Source: JAIBCC01 sp963763855
GTDB taxonomy: Bacteria; Acidobacteriota; Blastocatellia; Pyrinomonadales; Pyrinomonadaceae
Direction of reading: 5' to 3'
NCBI GenBank assembly: GCA_963763855.1
Contig: CAVXPU010000002.1
Span: 124,001-188,000 of the forward strand
Length of the DNA stretch: 64,000 nucleotides
Part shown: piece by piece, positions 45,564 through 55,338 of the stretch
Layout: each line of letters opens with the position of its first letter
How positions within the stretch are numbered: position 1 is the first letter of the stretch
Made by a program: the position numbers and the translations under genes
The notes under the pieces: model-generated
Told to the model about the DNA's origin: nothing
Seen by the model: only the letters and a program-made list of their open reading frames with translations
The model's database searches: none

Positions 45564-46697
45564 CTAGAGTTGTAAAATCAAATTTGCCAGAAGAGTCGCT
45601 CGTTTAGAAACATCTGAGACGAAAATGTATTCGTCAAGCCGATGTGCGTTGTCGCCTTTGATTCCGAGACCGTCCAAAAGAGGAATGCCCAAGGCTCCAA
45701 CAAAATTACCGTCTGAAGCACCGCCAACCTGAGTTTCACCAAGCTCGTAACCCATTGATTCGGCTATACTTTTGGCTTTTTCGTAGAGTTTTACAACGCC
45801 TTCGGTTCGCTCCATCGGCGGACGATTTATCGCTCCATCAAGCCTTAATGAAACTCTTTCGTCAAAACTCGTTAAAGCCTTAATCTCACCTTCAATTCTC
45901 TCCGCTTCGATCATTGAGGTGAATCTAACGTCAATTTCAGCCGACGCATTTTCCGGAATCACATTCGAAGTTGTGCCGCCTTTAATGGTGCAAACATTGA
46001 TGGTTGTGCCATTCTCGATGGAATTTAAACTGTGGAGTTTTTGAATTTGTTGAGAAATTTCGAGGATTGCGGACGCACCTTTTTCGGGTTCGAGTCCGGC
46101 ATGAGCTGGAATGCCGCGTGTGTGTAATTCAAACCAACCAGTTCCCTTGCGTCCTGTTTTAACCATGCCATTTGCCGAAGGTTCGCAAACCAAACAGGAG
46201 GATGACTTTAACGCCTCGCGTTCGACCAATTCGCGACCCGTGTCGCTCCCAACTTCTTCATCGCAACTGAGCAAAATTGTTACCGGTCGATTCGTTTTCA
46301 AGCCCAACTTTTCAAAAGCCTGCATGATTTCGAGCATTAAAACGACATTCGCCTTCATGTCAAAAACGCCGCAACCATAGAATTTATCGCCTTCGATTCG
46401 GGTTGGATTTTTCTCTTGCGAACCGCGTGGATGAACGGTATCCGTATGCCCAAGAAGGAGGACTTGAGATTGCGGATTTTGGATTTCGGATTGCGGAAAT
46501 CGAATAATCAAATGTTCGCCATAGCCCTCTCTAAAAATTCGTTCAAGTGAGAATTGAGGGTAAGTTTGAGCGATCCAGTCAGCGACATTTCGGCTGCCTT
46601 TTTCATCATACGAAGGCGATTCGATTTCAACTAATTCCCGAATCTTTTCGATTATTTGAATTTCGTTCGTTTGAAAATAAGTTTGCAGATTATTCAT
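45564..46697 (-). CDS. M20 family metallopeptidase (carboxypeptidase G2-like)
   Basis: A 377-aa di-zinc peptidase. Metal-binding motifs: LLLGHTDTVHPRGS near residue 80, GVFDMKANV near 110, and SCDEEVGSDTGRELVE near 140. A dimerisation lid domain follows (PAHAGLEPEKGASAIL). The C-terminal histidine lies in KGDNAHRLDEYI. Relatives cleave C-terminal glutamate or other N-acyl amino acids. Its ATG overlaps the stop of the S1/P1 nuclease gene (TAATG), so translation is coupled. Confidence 0.9.
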   Translation of the reverse strand: MNNLQTYFQTNEIQIIEKIRELVEIESPSYDEKGSRNVADWIAQTYPQFSLERIFREGYGEHLIIRFPQSEIQNPQSQVLLLGHTDTVHPRGSQEKNPTRIEGDKFYGCGVFDMKANVVLMLEIMQAFEKLGLKTNRPVTILLSCDEEVGSDTGRELVEREALKSSSCLVCEPSANGMVKTGRKGTGWFELHTRGIPAHAGLEPEKGASAILEISQQIQKLHSLNSIENGTTINVCTIKGGTTSNVIPENASAEIDVRFTSMIEAERIEGEIKALTSFDERVSLRLDGAINRPPMERTEGVVKLYEKAKSIAESMGYELGETQVGGASDGNFVGALGIPLLDGLGIKGDNAHRLDEYIFVSDVSKRATLLANLILQL

Positions 46698-47950
46698 TAA
46701 AAACTTACGTCCTTAATTCCATTTTTTGACGCATATTCACGTGCTTCAGCCTCAGTTTTGAACACTTTGTCCACATCGTATTCACGCGAAATCATCTTGC
46801 CGTTAATAAACGTTTCATATATCGGGCGTGCTACTTCGCCTTTGTTTGGAGGACAAAGATTGAGCAGACAAATTTCCAAAGGTTGCGACGAAGGGCTGGT
46901 TTTAGTGATCGGATAGCGGACTTTTGTAATGATTTTGCAAGGTTCATCTTTAGCCGATGCAACCGCCGGAGATTCGCCCAGAATTTGATTGAGCATCCTT
47001 CCCATTCGATATCCGGCGATGGCAATTTGCTCTTCGGCAATCTTAAAAGCCCTCTTCCTATAAGCTTCAGTTGGCGTGTCAAAACGCTTCAAATTCTTAT
47101 AAAGTTGGGTTGAGGCAACCTGAAAGCTTTCTTGTTGCCATTGGTCGAATTTTCCAATTGCCAGACGATTTTCCATGGTCGCCAAAGGATATTTTTTCAT
47201 GATCTTGGCGGCAATCGGCAATAAATACTCGGCATCGCTCGCATCATTTTTTCGAGCTACGCTTCTTGCAACGATCGAATCCCAATACCAATGAAGATTT
47301 TCCGCCTTATTGCGTGGTGTACCTTTTGGAGAAAGCGAAAAAGTATTTCCGCCCTGATCGCCGCCTTTCGGATCTTCGGATGTGCTTCGACCCGAAGCGT
47401 GCAGAGGCTGATGAATATCGCCCGCAAGATGTAAAATCCAGGCTAACGCTATCGCTTTTTCAGAATCTCGAACCAATGGATCTTTAAGAATCTTATCAAA
47501 GTGAAAAAGTCGCTCAACCGCATTTTCTTTATCCGGTTTTTCATCGACGATAACTTCAACTTTGCCATCGGTTTCACGCCAAAAAGTATCGAGATAATGC
47601 CACGTTGCCCGATGATATTTGTTTCGAACCGGATATTTTCTTTCTCTGACGATATCTGCCCAATAGGAAGTGACCATAAATAAGTCGCGGTGCTTCGATT
47701 CTTTTGAGCGAGCACCTATCGGATATGTGCTGATCTCAATATCAACCGGAGTTGGGTAAAGCATCATCAATTGTGAATCTTCAGGAGCAGTCATCAGCAA
47801 CCTAATTGCATTCTCGCGAGCCTGCGGCGACATCTGCTGCCAGGCGATGTAAGCCGTTAATTTATGCCCGGAATCATCCCATGCAAAAATATTTTGAGAA
47901 AAAACGGTAATAATTAGCAAAAAAAACGCATTAGTAAGTAGAGCCTTCAT
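46697..47950 (-). CDS. Secreted S1/P1-type nuclease
   Basis: A 417-aa exported zinc nuclease. The signal peptide ends so that the mature protein begins at Trp24 (WDDSGH), the conserved N-terminal Trp ligand of the zinc cluster. Further ligands are in HYLDTFW, AWILHLAGDIHQPLHA and NLHWYWDS. S1/P1 nucleases cut single-stranded RNA and DNA and free 5'-nucleotides. The C-terminal 110 residues hold an extra region with paired cysteines. First gene of a two-gene operon with the M20 peptidase, which suggests nutrient scavenging. Confidence 0.9.
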   Translation of the reverse strand: MKALLTNAFFLLIITVFSQNIFAWDDSGHKLTAYIAWQQMSPQARENAIRLLMTAPEDSQLMMLYPTPVDIEISTYPIGARSKESKHRDLFMVTSYWADIVRERKYPVRNKYHRATWHYLDTFWRETDGKVEVIVDEKPDKENAVERLFHFDKILKDPLVRDSEKAIALAWILHLAGDIHQPLHASGRSTSEDPKGGDQGGNTFSLSPKGTPRNKAENLHWYWDSIVARSVARKNDASDAEYLLPIAAKIMKKYPLATMENRLAIGKFDQWQQESFQVASTQLYKNLKRFDTPTEAYRKRAFKIAEEQIAIAGYRMGRMLNQILGESPAVASAKDEPCKIITKVRYPITKTSPSSQPLEICLLNLCPPNKGEVARPIYETFINGKMISREYDVDKVFKTEAEAREYASKNGIKDVSF

Positions 47951-48126
47951 TTTATTAAGTTCTCCTAAGATTCTTTCAAGGAAGAGTTTAGCGAACTTGA
48001 TTGATAAGAGAAAGTTGCAAATTAAACTTTTTTTGTAATTTTTTCGGTAAAAACGTGCAAATTGTTAAACAAAACACGTTCTAGTTAATAGCAACCCCGT
48101 TTGCGTTATTAAAAAGAGGGAATTTT

Positions 48127-48372
48127 ATGGAAGCAGCATTCAACCAAAATTACGTTAGTAAAAGTATCAACAATCTAACTGATGGGTCATTTGGTGAAAG
48201 GATTGGTATTTTTGCTTCATTATTCGGATGTTGGCACAAAGAATTGAGCCGACCATTTACAACAGATCGTGTTTCATACCGAGCATGTTTGCATTGCGGA
48301 GCGAGACAAAAATTTATCGTGGAGCAAATGAAAACAACTCGAAAATTTTATTATCCACCAAAAATATCTTAG
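48127..48372 (+). CDS. Small conserved protein with CLHCGARxxF motif
   Basis: An 81-aa protein with an AGAGGG ribosome site. The core FGCWHKELSRPFTT, then YRACLHCGARQKF, has three cysteines and a histidine that could hold a zinc ion. This pattern recurs in small acidobacterial proteins (recollection, not checked). It has its own terminator downstream. Function unknown. Confidence 0.75.
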   Translation: MEAAFNQNYVSKSINNLTDGSFGERIGIFASLFGCWHKELSRPFTTDRVSYRACLHCGARQKFIVEQMKTTRKFYYPPKIS

Positions 48373-48434
48373 GTTTACAGCCTTCGATAGCTACCCCCGT
48401 CTAAACTACCCCCGGCTACTTTTAGTCCAACCAA

Positions 48435-48464
48435 GAGCGGTGCAAATGCCGCTCGTTTTTATTT
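48435..48464 (+). terminator. Terminator of the small CLHCGAR gene
   Basis: GAGCGG and CCGCTC form a six-pair stem around an eight-base loop, followed by GTTTTTATTTT on the plus strand. It also lies against the end of the convergent MgtC gene. Confidence 0.75.
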
Positions 48465-48469
48465 TAAAG

Positions 48470-49804
48470 CTACGCAAATAGGAGACCCAGAAAACTCGCC
48501 ACAATAATTATCATCACCGAGGTAAAGAATTTAAGGGCAAAATCCCGGCTCCCTTGTAGATAACAATAATAAGATTTGGCTAACAAATTAGTCGCGTTAA
48601 CCAAAATGAAAGTGAATAAGGCGAACTCAAAAGTAATATTATTTCCTGCCAGACCCGCAAGATTTACCAAAATTGCATCGATTCCGGCAAATGAAGCAAT
48701 AATCGAACTAAAAACGAATCCGGCTCTTCCGAATATTATCAAACACAACCCAGTTACTATTTTTACAATCGACAGCAAAATGGCAAACTGCAGTGCGGGA
48801 ATGATTGAAAAAATCTTCTGATCCGACGGCTCATCTTCACTCCCTACGTCTTTCGATTCGCCCTTTTTTTTCAACCTCAAAAAATAAAACCCGATGATAC
48901 CAGCCGTAATAATTAAAATTAAAAGAGTTGGCAAAATAGAAATTAACCAATCTCGATTAAGCGGAGCAACCAACAAAAATATTTGAAAGAAACTCGCGAG
49001 ATTGGCAAGAATCGCGGCTCCGACCAAGTAGTTGGTGTCCGGGTTTGTCTTGCTTTTCTGAGCTAATGATTGCGTGGTTACGGTTGAAGAGACAAATCCG
49101 CCGACAAAACTTGTCATAGTGAAGCCTTTCTTTTTGCCAAGAAATTTACTTAAGACATATCCCAAAATATCAATGCCCGCTATAAGCACCACGATAAACC
49201 AAAGTCTTTGGGGATTTACCAATTCCAATGAGTCAAATCGAGCGACTTCTACGTTCATTCCTTCGAGCAATGTCCGTAAAACAGGAACATCCGGCAGGTA
49301 ATAGATTTTATAAGAAAGAAATGGTAAAACGACTAATCCCAGAATCGAGAAACTTATAAACGATTCCACTTCACGCCTGCTTACTTCCGATAACAGTTTT
49401 TGGGATCGGCTTTTGAGCGACAGAACTACGATGATTACCACCGCGATGGCAATAATTATCTGTATTGGAAAGATATCTGTTCCACAACAGACGCCGATCA
49501 AGTATGTAAGCAGAAACGAAATTTCAGTGGTAAAACCAAAGTCCTTTGTGATCGGCGAAGCCACCGCATAATGAGAACAAAGCAGTACCACAAATCCTGC
49601 CGTGATCGAAACAAAAACAAGCGGTAAGTTATTAATGTAAAAAATTGCGGAAATACAGCCTAGCAGTCCTACCAAAGAAAACGTGCGAATCCCCGAATCC
49701 GCAACCTCGTCATATTCAGCTTGCTTCGCACTTTGCCTTTCCAATCCAATAGCGGCACCAAGCAATAGTGAAATTAGTAATTTTACACCAACCGTTTCAA
49801 ACAT
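48470..49804 (-). CDS. MgtC/SapB-DUF4010 membrane protein
   Basis: A 444-aa membrane protein with about 12 segments. The N-terminal MgtC-like part (LLISLLLGAAIGLERQSAKQ) is fused to a C-terminal DUF4010 domain (GFTMTSFVGGFVSSTVTTQS). In this family the MgtC domain is linked to Mg2+ starvation or membrane-potential control, but the fused form has no settled function. No riboswitch or leader was seen in the upstream 130 bases. Confidence 0.88.
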   Translation of the reverse strand: MFETVGVKLLISLLLGAAIGLERQSAKQAEYDEVADSGIRTFSLVGLLGCISAIFYINNLPLVFVSITAGFVVLLCSHYAVASPITKDFGFTTEISFLLTYLIGVCCGTDIFPIQIIIAIAVVIIVVLSLKSRSQKLLSEVSRREVESFISFSILGLVVLPFLSYKIYYLPDVPVLRTLLEGMNVEVARFDSLELVNPQRLWFIVVLIAGIDILGYVLSKFLGKKKGFTMTSFVGGFVSSTVTTQSLAQKSKTNPDTNYLVGAAILANLASFFQIFLLVAPLNRDWLISILPTLLILIITAGIIGFYFLRLKKKGESKDVGSEDEPSDQKIFSIIPALQFAILLSIVKIVTGLCLIIFGRAGFVFSSIIASFAGIDAILVNLAGLAGNNITFEFALFTFILVNATNLLAKSYYCYLQGSRDFALKFFTSVMIIIVASFLGLLFA

Positions 49805-49871
49805 AATGTTTACGCTAATTCTCGCTCATCATATTACAAGATTATTAAAACTCATACGAAATTATTTCGCC

Positions 49872-49910
49872 AAAATAAAAAGCCATCGCTCAATGAAGAA
49901 CAATGGCTTT
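49872..49910 (-). terminator. Terminator of the DUF1501 operon
   Basis: On the minus strand AAAGCCAT pairs with ATGGCTTT around a 16-base loop, followed by UUUUAUUUU. It is 30 bases past the DUF1501 stop codon. Confidence 0.7.
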
Positions 49911-49941
49911 CTGACTGCCGACTGCTACTGCCAACTACCGA

Positions 49942-51204
49942 CTATTCCAAAAATCCTTTGAAATTCGCCGGACTCGTAGAATAACCCGGAAACATCTTCG
50001 CTAAATCTTTGCTTCCCATATATTTATAGGCAACTTCGCCAAAAACATCGCGGTAGTCTGTCGTAACGGCTAAATCGCGTCCTTCATTGAGTTGATTATT
50101 TTTTAACCCAGCCCAATCGCCATAAACTTTGCCGCCCTTAATATCGTTACCTATTACGAACATTGCGTTTCCGTGTCCGTGATCAGTTCCTCGATTCCCA
50201 TTTTCGCGGGCAGTTCTGCCAAATTCAGACATTGTTAAGATCACAACATCGTCCATTTTTTGACCTAAATCTATCGTGAATGCGGCAATTGCATTGCTGA
50301 AATCACGGAGCAGATTTGAAAGCTGTCCACGTGAACTGCCTTCATTTACGTGCGTATCCCAGCCGCCTGTTTCGGCAAAGCCAACCTCAAGTCCAACTCC
50401 CGCCTTGATCAATTGGGCAAATTGCAGGAGCGAACGACCAAGCGGCGATTGCGGGTAAACTGCTCCATTGTTTGGTTTGTACTGAGCAGGATTTGCTTGC
50501 TTCAAAAAATTAACCGCTTCAAACGTTTCTTTGCCTGTTTCATTGAGCGAATCTTTTTTATTCACTTGGTGATAAAGCCCTTCAAAACCGCCTTGCACGG
50601 ATTTCGAATATGCACCCGCCTGAATCGAAAAATCAGCTAAATTCGTCATCGCAATCGAAGGAGCTCTGCCGTACAGTGAACGCGGAAGCTGCTGAGTCAT
50701 CGAAACCGAGCGAAACGGCGATGCATCTTTTTGGCTCATTCCTTGCATAACGCGATTGAGCCAGCCATCTTTTGTGCCTTTATTTCCGGGCGTTCCGGCT
50801 TCCATATAATCCTGTGCGTCAAAGTGCGAGCGAGTGTTATCAGGTGAACCGGCACAGTGAACTACCGCCAGATTTTTGTTTTTCCAAAGTGATTCAAAAG
50901 GCTTCATCGCGGGATGGAGTCCGAAAAATCCGTCAAGATCAATCGCTCCTTCGTTTGCATTCGGCTTTGGAATCGCGATATTGCGGCGAATATTGTAATA
51001 CTCGCTTTCGCCATGCGGTACGATCATATTCAGCCCGTCAACCGCACCGCGTTGGAAAATCGTTATTAATGTTTTCTTTTTTCCTGCTGCGTTGATTAAA
51101 GTCGCAGCGTTTGCAAATTGATGTAAAAATTCTGGGGCGACGCCCATCAGACCAAAGCTTGCCAACCCGATTCCACTTGCTTTCAAAAAATATCTTCTGT
51201 CCAT
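49942..51204 (-). CDS. DUF1501 domain protein (Tat-like signal)
   Basis: A 420-aa exported protein. Its N-terminus RRYFLKASGIGLASFGLM has a twin-arginine-type pattern. The domain belongs to the alkaline-phosphatase-like superfamily; visible stretches are GAVDGLNMIVPHGESEYY, SRSHFDAQDYME-type and RGTDHGHGNAMFV. DUF1501 genes are almost always next to DUF1800 genes, as here. Function unknown, presumably in the periplasm. A palindromic repeat lies between it and DUF1800. Confidence 0.88.
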   Translation of the reverse strand: MDRRYFLKASGIGLASFGLMGVAPEFLHQFANAATLINAAGKKKTLITIFQRGAVDGLNMIVPHGESEYYNIRRNIAIPKPNANEGAIDLDGFFGLHPAMKPFESLWKNKNLAVVHCAGSPDNTRSHFDAQDYMEAGTPGNKGTKDGWLNRVMQGMSQKDASPFRSVSMTQQLPRSLYGRAPSIAMTNLADFSIQAGAYSKSVQGGFEGLYHQVNKKDSLNETGKETFEAVNFLKQANPAQYKPNNGAVYPQSPLGRSLLQFAQLIKAGVGLEVGFAETGGWDTHVNEGSSRGQLSNLLRDFSNAIAAFTIDLGQKMDDVVILTMSEFGRTARENGNRGTDHGHGNAMFVIGNDIKGGKVYGDWAGLKNNQLNEGRDLAVTTDYRDVFGEVAYKYMGSKDLAKMFPGYSTSPANFKGFLE

Positions 51205-51213
51205 AATTACCTC

Positions 51214-51294
51214 GTAACGCAGGCATCCTGCCTGCTGCTTGAACGGTGTTTACTGCTCAGCTTAATAATATTGCAGGCAAGATGCCTGCGTTAC
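51214..51294. repeat. Palindromic repeat between the DUF1501 and DUF1800 genes
   Basis: GTAACGCAGGCATCCTGCCTGC at the left is mirrored by GCAGGCAAGATGCCTGCGTTAC at the right (one mismatch), with a 37-base centre. The right arm contains the stop codon of the DUF1800 gene. Same family as 6270-6346. Confidence 0.88.
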
Positions 51295-53378
51295 TGTCGT
51301 TGAAATTCAGGTGAACCTAGGATAAGTCCAACCACCTTAAACATTTCCGGGTTTCCACTTGGCTGCAAGAGTCTGGCTTGCTGTCCGCCTTGTCGTGCAC
51401 CGCCGCCTTGCCCGTTTGGACGCTGCATTGCAGCATTTTCCATTGCCATTGCATTCTCAGTTCCCATCGAAGGTTCAATTAATGGCTGATCGAGTTGTTG
51501 TAAAAGTGTGGCTTTAGTCGCTTCGGAAACTTCATTATTCAAAACGACTCCGACGAAGTTGTTCAGCAGCTTTGCCTTATCGGTTGATTCGGTACCGAGT
51601 TTTGCAAGATTGACCTTCGTTCCGGGGATTCGATTACTCGCCAGAGCAACTGCGAAGTTCATTCTTTCAAGCAAAGCACCCGTATTTACCCAATCTTCGG
51701 CAGTATCGGGATAGCCCGTTGGAGCTTGCCAACTGTAAAGCGGTTCGCCCATTTTGGCTAACATTTGCTGAATCGCCATTCCATTCGTTTCACCATTGAG
51801 CGTGCGAATTCCGCTAATCACTACTTCAAATGGCGTTTTAATTTTTGCACGATAATTTTCGGGTGCATAAAATTCCGCGTCGGTAAATAAAGCACGGAGA
51901 GTAGATTTGATGTCGCCATTTGATTTGGTGAATGCCTCCGCAACGCGATTGACTAAGGCTTCGCTTGGATTGTCGTTTACAAATTTAACTGCCAGTTTCT
52001 TTGCAATAAATTTTGCGGTATTCGGGTGATTCGCCAGAATATCAATCACCTTTAAACCATCGTTTACGCCGCCTTCATTGATTTTTTGACCAAGAACCGT
52101 CTTTTCACCGCTCTCATGTACGCGAGGATTAAAGAAGAATTTTCCACTTTCGGTATCTTCGGGCAAACCTTGCAATTTATTTAGGCGGCGTTGCGGCGTG
52201 GCATCATTCCCAGTAACGTTTGCCGCATTGCGATACCCACGCGGATCGGTAATAGTCCATCCGGTAAAGGCTTTGGCAACTTCTTGTATGTCTTTTTGGG
52301 TGTAGCCGCCGTCAACTCCGAGCGTGTGCAATTCCATGATTTCGCGGGCGTAATTTTCGTTGATACCGCGTTGGTTTTTCTGTTGAGCCTGTTTCACCAT
52401 TTCGGGATTTTGAGCTTTTTTGATGAATTCATCTACTTGGGCATCAGTCCAACCACGATTTTGCTTCATTCTTTCACGAGCCTGTGGATTTTTCAGCAAA
52501 CGCTCAATTTGCTTTGGATCTACTTGCTTTCGCTGATTTGCCTGATTTGCATTTGGCGAAACCGACTGAAAATTATCGAGATAATAAAGCATCGCCGGAC
52601 TTTTGGCTGTCGCCATCAATAAATCTTTGAAATTTCCGAGTGCATTCGGGCGAATCACGTCGCGATCATATTCGGGCAAAAACCAGCGAACCGATTGTTT
52701 ATTGGCAAAAACATTAAAATGATTTGACCAAAAATCGACCATCACTTCGTTTAACTGTTTTTCGGAATAAACCGCTCGCAAAATTCTCGAAGCATTGAGT
52801 TGTTGTGAAATTTCCTGCGGACGACCAAGATTGTATTTTTTATACATTTCCTGTATTTGATCTCGATACATTGCTTCCTCGGAATTTACTCCGTTTGGCG
52901 GCATTGGAGGAGGCATCGCACCATCTTGATTCTCCGTTTTCGCTTCTTTTTTCGCGTCTCTAGCTTCTTTCACTTCGGCTTGCAGAGCTTTTCTAGTCAT
53001 ACCATTTTGTTGGGCAACAAGCTGCATAAGTGCAGCTGGGGCAGGGTATTTACCAAAAAGCTGGTCATTTGAAAGTTTCAAAACGTCGAAATTTTTAACT
53101 TTGGAATCAGCCAGAGCATCGGTGATTGAATTTGGATTAAGCTGCTGATCAATATAAGTTTTTAACCCAATCAGCTTAACTTTCTCAATGTCACCCGGTC
53201 TTGCACCAAAGCCCAAACGATTCAAAACATGAATGATCTTTTGCTCTTCCGTTAAACTTTTAGCCTTTGTTTTGCTCATGCTTTGAGCGTTTACACCAAT
53301 CGATAGAAGCGGACTAAAGATTGCTATCGCTGCAAGCAATGCCGTCAATTTCTGCAATAAAGAAAATCTGTGTTTCAT
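51291..53378 (-). CDS. DUF1800 domain protein
   Basis: A 695-aa secreted protein with a signal peptide (about 1-31). Family motifs: VLNRLGFGARPGDIE at the start of the domain, VDFWSNHFNVFANKQSVRW in the middle, and ENYAREIMELHTLGVDGGYT. The helical domain is of unknown function. A Gly/Gln/Arg-rich stretch (RPNGQGGGARQGGQQ) lies near the C-terminus. Its stop is supplied by the palindromic repeat at 51214-51294. First gene of the pair with DUF1501. ATG 53378 has an AGGT site. Confidence 0.9.
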   Translation of the reverse strand: MKHRFSLLQKLTALLAAIAIFSPLLSIGVNAQSMSKTKAKSLTEEQKIIHVLNRLGFGARPGDIEKVKLIGLKTYIDQQLNPNSITDALADSKVKNFDVLKLSNDQLFGKYPAPAALMQLVAQQNGMTRKALQAEVKEARDAKKEAKTENQDGAMPPPMPPNGVNSEEAMYRDQIQEMYKKYNLGRPQEISQQLNASRILRAVYSEKQLNEVMVDFWSNHFNVFANKQSVRWFLPEYDRDVIRPNALGNFKDLLMATAKSPAMLYYLDNFQSVSPNANQANQRKQVDPKQIERLLKNPQARERMKQNRGWTDAQVDEFIKKAQNPEMVKQAQQKNQRGINENYAREIMELHTLGVDGGYTQKDIQEVAKAFTGWTITDPRGYRNAANVTGNDATPQRRLNKLQGLPEDTESGKFFFNPRVHESGEKTVLGQKINEGGVNDGLKVIDILANHPNTAKFIAKKLAVKFVNDNPSEALVNRVAEAFTKSNGDIKSTLRALFTDAEFYAPENYRAKIKTPFEVVISGIRTLNGETNGMAIQQMLAKMGEPLYSWQAPTGYPDTAEDWVNTGALLERMNFAVALASNRIPGTKVNLAKLGTESTDKAKLLNNFVGVVLNNEVSEATKATLLQQLDQPLIEPSMGTENAMAMENAAMQRPNGQGGGARQGGQQARLLQPSGNPEMFKVVGLILGSPEFQRQ

Positions 53379-53591
53379 CTTTTTACCTCAATTATTTGTT
53401 TGATGATTGCCGTTTCTTGAAATGATGCTCAAGAATTCGTTACTGTAAACTTAGACTATCCAAATTTGAATAAAGTCGAAAAATTGTTTCAATGCAACAA
53501 AGTATATATGGCGTGCATCTGAATTGTCGTAGTTTTCGTTAATTTAGGATAATATGTTTCTGAAAAACTGCGAAGGAATTTTTGTAAAACA

Positions 53592-54101
53592 ATGAAACGC
53601 TTAATATTTTCAACCGTTTTGAGTCTTATTTTAGCGGCAATAACGTTTGCCCAGAGCGAAACTTTTAGCGATCCAAATGTGGAATACACCTTTGATTTGC
53701 CGGAATCTACATGGAAAATGGTCGCAAAGCCAACCGCAACGAGTCCGAATGTGGAATACGCTTACGGCGATCGCTTGGACGGGCATTTTGAGATTCGCAA
53801 ACTTAAAATTAAAGATGGCGAAGTCGTATCTGATTTAATTTTGCGGGATCAAGAGCAAAAACTTCAATTCTTGCCGGGCTACGTTGCCGGAAAGGAAGAA
53901 CAATTTGCTGGTGCGATGAAAGGCAGAGTTTTTAACTATGAATTCACGAAATCCGGCAAAAATATGTCCGGCAGATTTTATTACCTAAAAGCTGATGATT
54001 CAACAGTTTACGTTATCCGATTCACAGGATACCGAGATAAACTCCGCGTTATCCGCAATCAAACGGATTCAATCGCCAGGACGTTCGAACTAAAGAAGTG
54101 A
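53592..54101 (+). CDS. Small secreted protein of unknown function
   Basis: A 169-aa exported protein with a signal peptide (1-20, TFAQ). The mature part is beta-rich, with repeated VEYTFDLPE and VEYAYGDR and a final VYVIRFTGYRDKLRVIRNQTDSIARTF, like small ligand- or lipid-binding folds seen in acidobacterial genomes (recollection). No catalytic motif was seen. Its 3' end overlaps the convergent LarA gene by 12 bases. Confidence 0.72.
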   Translation: MKRLIFSTVLSLILAAITFAQSETFSDPNVEYTFDLPESTWKMVAKPTATSPNVEYAYGDRLDGHFEIRKLKIKDGEVVSDLILRDQEQKLQFLPGYVAGKEEQFAGAMKGRVFNYEFTKSGKNMSGRFYYLKADDSTVYVIRFTGYRDKLRVIRNQTDSIARTFELKK

Positions 54102-55334
54102 AATCATAAATTTTGAGCCAAAAGGTAAAATATAACCTTTTTTACTTTTATCAAATTCTAAATCACGCACCTTCTGCAAACGCATTTGGTGCGTTTCGTT
54201 TTGTTCTAAATTGGTGACGATCTTAATATTGAATCTTTCGGCTTTTTGCAGCAAACTCCAGGCGGTTTGCCCATTCACTTGGTAACTTTCGCACAATCTT
54301 TCCGATAGTTTTTCGCTATTTTCAGTTTCAAACCAATTCAAAAAATCTTTCCTTCCGAGTCCATCAGAACATTCCGCCAAAAGGATAATTGTTCCGCCAT
54401 CGGTGCAAGCCTGCGAAGCGATTTCGAGGGCTTTATGGGCTTGGATAAGGTTGATGTCGTATGGAAAACCGCCGCAGCTAACGATTACCAGATCTCGCTT
54501 TTCACTAATGTTTATCGTATTTTGGCGTTCATAATTTTCACAGGCTTCGCGATGTGACGTTTTCCAATCGCCGCAGACCAAGTCGGTGACTTCGCCTTTA
54601 TCATTGGTGAAAGTATTAACGCAAAAACTTGGATTTATCGCTTCGACAACCTCCATGAACGCTTCGTGAACCGCGTTTCCGACCAAAAGTCCTAAGCCAA
54701 CTCCTTCGCGTCGCGTTTTTCGTTCGAAATCGAAAGCAAGTTTGTGAGTTTCGTTGATCGTTCGAGATGAAGTGAGTCCGGGGCAGATCAATTTTCTTCC
54801 TCCCGTAAAACCGGCAAAATAATGAAAATTGATACCGCCGATGAGAATAACGTGATCGTGTTCTTTCAAAGCCCGATTTAGTTCGATTGGAATGCCGCTT
54901 TTCGTTTCGCCAAGCCTGACAATGTCGCTCAGACTGCGGGCGTTATGCTCTAAAGTCTTTATTCTCTGAAAGATAAATGGCGTTAGGATTTCTTTTTTTT
55001 CAGCTTCGGTAACTGCTCGATGAATTCCCGTCGCAAAGATCACCGTCATGTCATAAGGCATTGTGCCATTGGCAATCAAGCGGCGAACAAGTAAATTGAT
55101 GATTTGTCCGCAACCGACCAGCCGGGTAGCATCAGGCACAACAAAAAGCACAGTTTCACCAGCATTTACAATATCTTCGAGCTTTAGGGAATCAAAAGGA
55201 TTATCGAGTTTGTTTCCGATCTCAATATCGCTTAAGGCAACTTCACATCGTTCATTGCCTAAGATTTGAAATTGTTTTTCATCATACTCAAAAGGTATTT
55301 CCGACTTACCGTATTTGAGCTGAATTATCGGCAT
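54090..55334 (-). CDS. larA: LarA-type nickel-pincer racemase (DUF2088)
   Basis: A 414-aa lactate racemase family protein. DATRLVGCGQI begins the domain. Residues matching the known Ni-pincer cofactor site are all present: H105 (ATGIHRA), H171 (INFHYFAGF), K181 (GGRKLICPG) and H197 (NETHKLA). The spacing equals that of the lactobacillal enzyme with an offset of three. The NPN cofactor needs LarB, LarC and LarE, which are not here. Relatives racemise or epimerise various 2-hydroxy acids. Last gene of an operon, four bases after the CDF transporter. Confidence 0.85.
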   Translation of the reverse strand: MPIIQLKYGKSEIPFEYDEKQFQILGNERCEVALSDIEIGNKLDNPFDSLKLEDIVNAGETVLFVVPDATRLVGCGQIINLLVRRLIANGTMPYDMTVIFATGIHRAVTEAEKKEILTPFIFQRIKTLEHNARSLSDIVRLGETKSGIPIELNRALKEHDHVILIGGINFHYFAGFTGGRKLICPGLTSSRTINETHKLAFDFERKTRREGVGLGLLVGNAVHEAFMEVVEAINPSFCVNTFTNDKGEVTDLVCGDWKTSHREACENYERQNTINISEKRDLVIVSCGGFPYDINLIQAHKALEIASQACTDGGTIILLAECSDGLGRKDFLNWFETENSEKLSERLCESYQVNGQTAWSLLQKAERFNIKIVTNLEQNETHQMRLQKVRDLEFDKSKKGYILPFGSKFMISLL

Positions 55335-55338
55335 AAGC

